This document shows, in pieces, positions 58,702-64,000 of a stretch of DNA of 64,000 nucleotides. The position numbers and the translations under genes were made by a program. The number at the start of each line of letters is the position of its first letter. Position 1 is the first letter of the stretch. The stretch is taken from assembly GCF_029953285.1 (NCBI RefSeq), contig NZ_JASAOI010000044.1, positions 1 through 64,000 of the forward strand, written 5' to 3'. Under the pieces are notes generated by a model that did not search any database, was not told the origin of the DNA, and saw only the letters and a program-made list of their open reading frames with translations. This stretch comes from Yinghuangia seranimata (GTDB lineage: Bacteria; Actinomycetota; Actinomycetes; Streptomycetales; Streptomycetaceae).

Positions 58702-59439
58702 CTACATGCCGCGGCCGCCCGTCACTTCGACGACCGTCCCGGTGATGTAGCTGGACAGGTCGGAGGCGAGGAACAGCACCGCGTTGGCGACCTCGAACGG
58801 CTCGCCGGCGCGCTGGAGCGGGACCTCGCGCTCCTTGGCGTCCCAGATGTCCTGGCGCATCGCCTCGGTCATGGCGGTGCGGATGAGGCCCGGCTGCACC
58901 GCGTTGACCCGCACGCCCAGGTGCCCGAGCTCCTTCGCGGCGGCCTTGGTCAGGCCGACGACGCCGGCTTTGGCGGCGCTGTAGTTGGTCTGCCCGGGCA
59001 GGCCGATCTTGCCGGACAGCGACGAGATGTTGACGATCGCGCCGTGCCCCTGCTCGCGCATGACCAGCGACGCGGCGCGGGTGCCGAGCCAGGTGCCGCG
59101 CAGGTGGACGTCGATGACCGTGTCGAAGTCGTCGAGCGTCATCTTCCGCAGCGTCGCGTCGCGCGTGATCCCCGCGTTGTTCACGAAGACGTCGAGGCTG
59201 CCGTACGCGTCGACGCAGGTCCGCACCAGCTCGTCGACCTGCTCCGGCACGGTGACGTCGCAGGTCACCGCGATGGCCGTGCCGCCCTCGGCGGTCAGCC
59301 GGTCGGCGGCGGCGAGCGCCGCGTCGCCGTCCCTGTCGCCGATGACGACCTGCGCGCCGTTCGCGCAGAACACCCGGGCGATCTCGTAGCCGATGCCTTG
59401 TGCCGCACCCGTCACCACCGCGCCGCGTCCTTCGAGCAT
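58702..59439 (-). CDS. FabG-like SDR, 3-oxoacyl-ACP reductase type
   Basis: A 245-aa [11 protein letters not shown], then NNAGIT, Ser in IVNISSLSG, and catalytic Tyr-Lys in [21 protein letters not shown]. The C-terminal [23 protein letters not shown] is the usual end of FabG-type reductases. It may reduce a 3-oxoacyl thioester or another ketone. The ATG follows GGGGAGG. Convergent with methionine aminopeptidase, 27 bp apart. Confidence 0.9.
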   Translation of the reverse strand: MLEGRGAVVTGAAQGIGYEIARVFCANGAQVVIGDRDGDAALAAADRLTAEGGTAIAVTCDVTVPEQVDELVRTCVDAYGSLDVFVNNAGITRDATLRKMTLDDFDTVIDVHLRGTWLGTRAASLVMREQGHGAIVNISSLSGKIGLPGQTNYSAAKAGVVGLTKAAAKELGHLGVRVNAVQPGLIRTAMTEAMRQDIWDAKEREVPLQRAGEPFEVANAVLFLASDLSSYITGTVVEVTGGRGM

Positions 59440-59598
59440 GGCCGTCCTCCCCGTCGCACCGCCGGTCTGCCGGGCCAGCGTACTGACCCGGCCCGTGCGG
59501 GGGAGGCGGGTCGGCGGGCTTGTCTTGGCCGGTCGGGTGCCGCATAGTGCGACGGGCGTAATGTGTGATCAAGTCAAGGAAATGCGAGGGCGCCCGCC

Positions 59599-60528
59599 AT
59601 GCCGACCTACGGACCCGACACCACCACCGACGAGGTCGCCGCAGGCGTCGACCTGGCCGGCCGCACCGCGGTCGTCACCGGCGCCACCTCAGGGCTCGGC
59701 CTGGAGACCGCGCGCGTGCTCGCCCTCGCCGGCGCGCACGTCGTCCTCACCGCGCGCGACGCCGCCAAGGGCGAGGCCGCGCTCGACGCCGTGCGCGAGG
59801 CGGCCGGCGCCCCGGTCTCCGTCGAGGCCGGTGTGCTCGACCTCACCTCGCTCGCGTCCGTGCGCGAGTTCGCCGTGCGACTCCTCGACCGCCGGCCGTG
59901 CGTCGACCTGCTCGTCAACAACGCCGGCGTGATGGCCACCCCGTTCGAGCGCACCGCCGACGGCTTCGAGCTGCAGTTCGGCACGAACCACCTCGGGCAC
60001 TTCCTGCTCACCAACCTGCTCGCGCCCGCCCTGCTGCGCGGTGCGCCGGCGCGCGTCGTCAACCTCAGCTCCGCCGGGCACACCGCGAGCGACATCCGCT
60101 GGGACGACCCGAACTTCGAGCACACCGACTACCACCCGTGGCTCGCCTACGGGCAGTCCAAGACCGCCAACGTGCTCTTCACCGTCGAACTCGACCGGCG
60201 GCTCGCGGGGCGCGGCGTCCGCGCGTACGCCGTGCACCCCGGCATGATCCGCACCAACCTCGGCCGGCATATGAACCGCGAGGCGGGCGCCGAGCTGCAG
60301 TCGAAGATCAGCCGCGCGAACATGCCCGCGATGAAGTCCGTCCCGGCGGGCGCGGCGACGCAGGTGTGGGCCGCGACCGCGCCCGAACTCGCCGAGCAGG
60401 GCGGCCTGTACCTGGAGGACTGCGGCATCAGCGACAAGCACGCCCCGTGGGCGCGGGACGCCGAGTCGGCGGCCCGGCTGTGGACGCTGTCCGAGGAACT
60501 GGTGGGGGAGAAGTTCCCGCCGGCGTGA
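59599..60528 (+). CDS. SDR, retinol dehydrogenase/WWOX-like subfamily
   Basis: A 309-aa protein: [43 protein letters not shown] (in parts), [10 protein letters not shown], and [19 protein letters not shown] for the catalytic Tyr-Lys. The phrasing with the GTNHLGHF motif places it near the short-chain oxidoreductases of the WWOX/retinol-dehydrogenase type. Substrate unknown. A 12-bp hairpin follows it. Confidence 0.9.
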   Translation: MPTYGPDTTTDEVAAGVDLAGRTAVVTGATSGLGLETARVLALAGAHVVLTARDAAKGEAALDAVREAAGAPVSVEAGVLDLTSLASVREFAVRLLDRRPCVDLLVNNAGVMATPFERTADGFELQFGTNHLGHFLLTNLLAPALLRGAPARVVNLSSAGHTASDIRWDDPNFEHTDYHPWLAYGQSKTANVLFTVELDRRLAGRGVRAYAVHPGMIRTNLGRHMNREAGAELQSKISRANMPAMKSVPAGAATQVWAATAPELAEQGGLYLEDCGISDKHAPWARDAESAARLWTLSEELVGEKFPPA

Positions 60529-60552
60529 ACGACCAAGGCAGGTAAGGGAAAC

Positions 60553-60585
60553 GGGCCCGCAGACGGGGGGAATGTCTGCGGGCCC
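60553..60585. terminator. Terminator-like hairpin
   Basis: Perfect 12-bp stem GGGCCCGCAGAC / GTCTGCGGGCCC with a 9-nt loop, 24 bp after the SDR stop. Confidence 0.8.
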
Positions 60586-61169
60586 ATCCCATCCCGGCGG
60601 CGCGCTGGGGGGAGGTGCGCGCCTCGCCGGTTCACCCGCCCGCCGGCCGAGCCGACGGCGGGGGTCATGGCCACCGGCCTTTCGGCCGGTGCCGAGATCC
60701 TACGCACCCACGATGCCCGACGGGTGGCCTCTGCCGCTCGCGGACCGTCGATTTCGGGCTCGCCCGCGTGATCAGGACGAGCGATGGCGCGCTGGCCTGG
60801 CGAACCGACCGGTTCGTCGGGAGCGGACACCGTGTACCGGTGAGAGGCCGCTTCGCGGGCGGGCGGCGGTCAAAACGGAATTGGCCCAGGCCACTCGGCG
60901 CCGATTGGACCTTTGATCATGGTCGCGGATCGCCAAGACTTGACCCGACCGAGGGAAGTGAGCGGCCGATCCGGAATATCGGGCCGCGACCGGACCCCGG
61001 CCGGCCCCGGCGGCCCACCGCCGCCGGGGCCGGCCCCCCGGCCGGGCCGCCCCCACGGGCATTTGGGGGCGGCCCCGGGCCCGGGCCCGCCCCGGGCGCC
61101 CCCCCGCCGGGGGGGCCGGCCGCCGGGCCGGGCCGCACCCTGCGGTCGACGGCGGGGAGGTACCAGATC
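60586..61169. other. Intergenic region with extreme G/C block, no gene seen
   Basis: About 580 bp between the terminator and the small membrane protein. The part 60990-61140 is nearly all G and C with multiple nested inverted G/C runs (for example GGGCCCGGGCCCG). No gene, tRNA or consistent frame can be supported. Some of it may be a sequence artefact, like 41902-42027. Confidence 0.55.
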
Positions 61170-61556
61170 ATGGAGTTCGGAACAGCAAGTCTGCTTATAG
61201 CTTTCATCGTTGCGGTGGCGGTGCTCGGCCCTGTCCTCGGCGCCGACAGCCGCGACGGACGCGACTGGCGGCCCACCGGGCCGCGCACCAAGGGCTCCGT
61301 CGCGGACCGGCTTCGCGGCCGCGCCCGGCGCCAGGCGGCCCTGTGGGACGCGTACCTGACGGACCGCCAGGCCACCCGCGAAAGTGGCCCGCTGCGCTGG
61401 CGCAAGGCCGGCAGCGAGTGGGTCCTCGACGGCGCCACCGCGCCGCGGACCCCCGCGGCCCGCTCCAAGGCCGCGACCCGGCCGGCAGAGCAGCCCCGCC
61501 CCACCGCGCCGGACGACGACGCCCAGGGCCTCCACCCCTGTGGCTCACGCGACTGA
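61170..61556 (+). CDS. Small membrane-anchored protein, 128 aa
   Basis: The N-terminal membrane segment (about 6-24, ASLLIAFIVAVAVLGPVLG) is followed by a basic cytosolic or extracytoplasmic part with DRLRGRARRQAALWDAYLTDRQATRE (in parts) and WRKAGSEWVLDGATAP, then a Pro/Ala/Asp tail. I do not recognise the family. ATG 61170 follows GGGGAGG. The W-x4-DA-x-L and W-x-LDG patterns look like a small conserved actinobacterial protein. Confidence 0.65.
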   Translation: MEFGTASLLIAFIVAVAVLGPVLGADSRDGRDWRPTGPRTKGSVADRLRGRARRQAALWDAYLTDRQATRESGPLRWRKAGSEWVLDGATAPRTPAARSKAATRPAEQPRPTAPDDDAQGLHPCGSRD

Positions 61557-62354
61557 CCCAGCACAAAGCGGGCCCCGAGCCCGCCCACTGAACGGCCCCC
61601 GGGCCGACCAGAACTCCGCCCGGTGGCCGGCGTCCGACCCTCCAACCCCTGTCGGTCGCCGGTCACCGGGCGGTATGCGTTCCCCGGCGAGGGCGCGGGC
61701 CCTGTGGGTGGTGCCAACCCTTGACGCGGCCGGGCCGCTGCGTTCCGAAGCCGCGCCGGGCCCGGCTCCACGCCCAGGTCCGCCCGCTCAGGTGCTCCCG
61801 CTCAGGTGCTCCCGCTCAGGTGCTCCCGCTCAGGCCGCTGCGCGTTCGTCGAACGCCACGCGGACACGGGCGGCGTCGGTGTTCAGCGCGCACGCCCCTC
61901 GCGCAGCCGTCGGCCGGGGCCGGGCCTCGGCCGGGCCGCGGAGCGCAAGGCGTCCCCACTCGCCTGCAGGCCTCGGCGTCGCGGCAGCGCCGATCGCTCT
62001 GCGTCGTGTCGGGCCTCTCGCTCGCGGCTCGTTCGTCAGGGGCGGTCTCGTGCCGGGGTGGCGCGGCGCCGTCGGCGAGCGTGCGGCCACGGCGCCGGAC
62101 CACCTCGTGAGGGTGCCGGATCGACGTCGTCGCGGCGGTCGTACTGTCCTGGTTTGTGCGGTATTTTCCGCCCGTCCCGGCTGACGCTGGCCCACCTGCA
62201 CGCAGCCCGGACGTCCTTCGGGTGATCTCGCCGTGGACCGGTCTCCCGGTCGCGGCCGTCGGGCGCTAGCATCCGCGCGTACGACCGACCGGGCACACCG
62301 TGAGCTGCGACGCCGTCCGGTACCGGACGCAGCGCACGGGGGGTCTCCACCGAC
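61557..62354. other. Intergenic region, no gene seen
   Basis: About 800 bp before the surface-protein gene. It contains a 14-bp tandem repeat (61786-61827) and Arg/Ser-rich frames with no family resemblance. It probably includes the promoter of the surface protein. A very long antisense frame crossing into the next gene is considered a shadow. Confidence 0.5.
61786..61827. repeat. 14-bp tandem repeat (3 units)
   Basis: GCTCAGGTGCTCCC starts at 61786, 61800 and 61814, with a fourth partial start at 61828. Non-coding, inside the 800-bp gap. Confidence 0.85.
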
Positions 62355-64000
62355 ATGAACGAACGCCTGGGACGCGCAGAACCGGCCCGCTTCGCACGGC
62401 CGTTCAGCCCACCCGTCGCCCCCCACCACCCAAATTCGAGTCGCTTCGCTCCCAGCCTTGTCGATTCGAGCCGCTTCGCTCCCGCCCTTCGTCTGTCGCG
62501 TCGCGTCCGGCGCGCCGTGCCGTCGGCTGCCGCGCTGCTGCTCGCCGTGGTCTCCGCGGCCCCCGGCGCGGGCGCCGCGCCGCACGTCGAGGTCCCGGCC
62601 GCGCACGCCGGTTCGCTCCCGCAGCGCGGGCTGCTCCTCGTCACCACGCAGCAGCAGGTCGACGTGACGCAGGCCGGCGTGAACTCCGTCCCGATCCCCG
62701 CCGAGGCCACCTCGGTCGCCGTCACCCTCTACGGCGCCTCCACCGCGGCCGGTCCGGGCTCGGTCACCAGCGCCACCGCCGCGGTCGGCGGGTCGAGCCC
62801 GTTGCGCGGCGGCCAGAGCGTCACCGTCACCATCGACCAGGTCGCGACGACGCTCGGCCCCAGCATCTTCGAACCCTGGCTGTCCGCCCCGGCCGGCGGC
62901 GCGACCGCCGGATTCCCGGCCAACGCGCAGGTGTTCCCGAACGCGGCCACGCAGCCCAAGGCCAACCCGGCCGCACCGCACGCGCTGCTGGTGTTCACCG
63001 TCCCGGCCGGCGACATCGGCGGACTGCCCACCGGCGTCGACTTCGGCCCGGTCACGGCCCCCGGCTCGGCGATCCGCAACGTGCCCTTCTCCAGCAGCGG
63101 CGGCGCGCCCCTCACACTCACCTCGATCACCGCGACGCCGCCGTTCGCCGTCGAGAACACCGGTACGAGCTGCCCCGCGAACACGCGCATCGCGCCCGGC
63201 AGCCCGTGCAGCGTCGCCGTCCAGGTGACGGTCGGCGCGCGCGGCCCGCTCACCGGCACGCTGACCTTCAGCGGCAACATCCCCGGCGGCTCGCGCACCG
63301 TGACGCTCACCGCGTCCGGCATCACCATCCCGGCGGCGCCGAGCGGGCTGACCGCCACCGCAGGCGACGGGCAGAACGTGCTGTCCTGGATGCCGCCGAG
63401 CGACGACGGCGGATCGCCGCTGACGTCGTATCAGATCTACCGGACCGGAGGCCCGTCGCCCGCGCCGGTCCAGATCGGCAGCGTCACGCCAGCCACGCTC
63501 ATCTACACGGACACCGGGCTGACCCAGGGCACCGCCTACTCGTACACGGTGCGCGCCACCAACGCGGTCGGCGCGTCCCCGGAGTCCACCACCGCTTCCG
63601 CGACGCCCGCCGCGTCCCTGAGCGTCGCCACCGCGAACGTGCCGCCCGCCGTGGCCGGCCAGCCGTACAAGGCGACCCTCCAGGCGATGGGCGGCACCGC
63701 GCCCTACCGCTGGTCGGTCGACGGCACGCTGCCCGCCGGGATCATCCTCGACCCGCTGACCGGCGAACTGAACGGCACGCCGACGGACGCGGGCGACGCC
63801 GCCTTCACCGCCAAGGTCGCCGACAGTTCGACCCCGGCCAAGGAGGCCGAAGCCCGGCTGGTGCTCAGCGTCGCGCAGCCGCCCGCGCCGACCCCGACCG
63901 ACGGCCCGGTCGGCGGGCAGCAGGCGGCCCGCACCCCGACCTCGTCGGACGGCTCCGGCGGCGGCCACTTCGCGCTGTGGGCGTGGAGCCTCCTGGGCGC
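62355..64000 (+). CDS. Secreted surface protein with FN3 and Ig-like domains (3' end beyond window)
   Basis: At least 548 aa, open to the window end. An N-terminal part has a duplicated SSRFAP segment (about 27-48), followed by a signal-like helix (SAAALLLAVVSAAPGAGA). A beta-rich domain follows to about residue 330. A fibronectin type III domain lies at about 335-415 (SGLTATAGDGQNVLSWMPPSDDG, YTVRATNAVGASPES). A putative Ig/He_PIG domain lies at about 420-500 (LPAGIILDPLTGELNGTPTDAG). A Pro/Thr/Gly linker and the start of a hydrophobic stretch (FALWAWSLLG) suggest a C-terminal membrane anchor. Cell-surface adhesion or structural role is likely. ATG 62355 or a later GTG could be the start. 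Confidence 0.8.
   Translation, partial: MNERLGRAEPARFARPFSPPVAPHHPNSSRFAPSLVDSSRFAPALRLSRRVRRAVPSAAALLLAVVSAAPGAGAAPHVEVPAAHAGSLPQRGLLLVTTQQQVDVTQAGVNSVPIPAEATSVAVTLYGASTAAGPGSVTSATAAVGGSSPLRGGQSVTVTIDQVATTLGPSIFEPWLSAPAGGATAGFPANAQVFPNAATQPKANPAAPHALLVFTVPAGDIGGLPTGVDFGPVTAPGSAIRNVPFSSSGGAPLTLTSITATPPFAVENTGTSCPANTRIAPGSPCSVAVQVTVGARGPLTGTLTFSGNIPGGSRTVTLTASGITIPAAPSGLTATAGDGQNVLSWMPPSDDGGSPLTSYQIYRTGGPSPAPVQIGSVTPATLIYTDTGLTQGTAYSYTVRATNAVGASPESTTASATPAASLSVATANVPPAVAGQPYKATLQAMGGTAPYRWSVDGTLPAGIILDPLTGELNGTPTDAGDAAFTAKVADSSTPAKEAEARLVLSVAQPPAPTPTDGPVGGQQAARTPTSSDGSGGGHFALWAWSLLG

Noticed and set aside
61830-63968. A 712-aa open frame antisense to the surface protein
   Set aside because: It is Arg/Gly/Ala-rich with no motif, while the opposite strand encodes an FN3 and Ig-like protein with a plausible signal helix.

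Overview
The window is a very GC-rich actinobacterial chromosome segment of the Streptomycetaceae type (Streptomyces, Kitasatospora or a close relative). Grounds: third-position G/C throughout, many GTG starts, a DUF5999 microprotein, an ECF sigma factor with its RskA-type anti-sigma factor, a roadblock/LC7 protein next to a DUF4388-like protein, two F420-dependent LLM oxidoreductases and a GT-C (family 39-like) membrane glycosyltransferase. I see no rRNA, prophage, CRISPR array, complete insertion sequence or obvious biosynthetic cluster. Most genes are housekeeping or accessory genes in short operons, so the unusual material is mainly in the gaps between genes.

Layout. 1-148 is a low-complexity C/G run. 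149-1866 holds DUF5999 and the rskA-sigK pair. 1938-2437 is repeat copy X1. 2536-7140 holds an unknown protein, two CBS/CNNM-type membrane proteins separated by a repeat-built mini-ORF, and a polysaccharide deacetylase. 7330-13141 holds a GCS2-type ligase, the roadblock/DUF4388 pair, a CPBP protease, a lone tyrosine recombinase and an SH3-like membrane protein. 13243-23415 holds an amidohydrolase, PhzF, a DHA2 transporter, LysR, GNAT, an NTF2-like protein, an SDR, an aminotransferase, an LLM oxidoreductase and PadR. 23543-26347 holds an unusual zinc-ribbon SDR, a tRNA-like sequence and two unknown proteins. 26448-33095 is a five-gene Opp-type ABC importer divergent from its LacI-family regulator, with two palindromic operators between them.

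33186-38974 holds DsbA-like, NUDIX, alpha/beta hydrolase, HAD-like, double-HTH and unknown proteins. 39102-41843 is a second LacI regulator divergent from a GPH-like symporter that has operator-like sites on both sides. 41902-42027 is a large G/C palindrome. 42091-43985 holds AIM24 and a second LLM oxidoreductase. 44000-47140 is a repeat-rich island containing one gene, the GT39-like glycosyltransferase, bracketed by hairpin repeats. 47192-51364 holds a class V aminotransferase, a cupin, MaoC and an orphan Opp-type binding protein. 51577-61556 holds a fused ABC exporter, a second polysaccharide deacetylase, a small secreted peptide, a divergent XRE regulator and methionine aminopeptidase sharing a 14-bp iteron array, two SDRs and a small membrane protein. 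62355 to the window end is the 5' part of a secreted FN3/Ig-like surface protein.

The main signals beyond ordinary genes are: (i) a dispersed non-coding repeat family, with four members of a 145-155 bp hairpin that all end in CCCCTCCCG/CGGGAGGGG, two of them inside longer near-identical copies 44.8 kb apart; (ii) five 14-bp iterons between the XRE regulator and methionine aminopeptidase; (iii) a 63-bp tandem duplication that has placed a 67-aa mini-ORF between two CBS genes with GTGA overlaps at both ends; (iv) a tRNA-like sequence with a broken anticodon arm; and (v) phased operator arrays at the two LacI loci.
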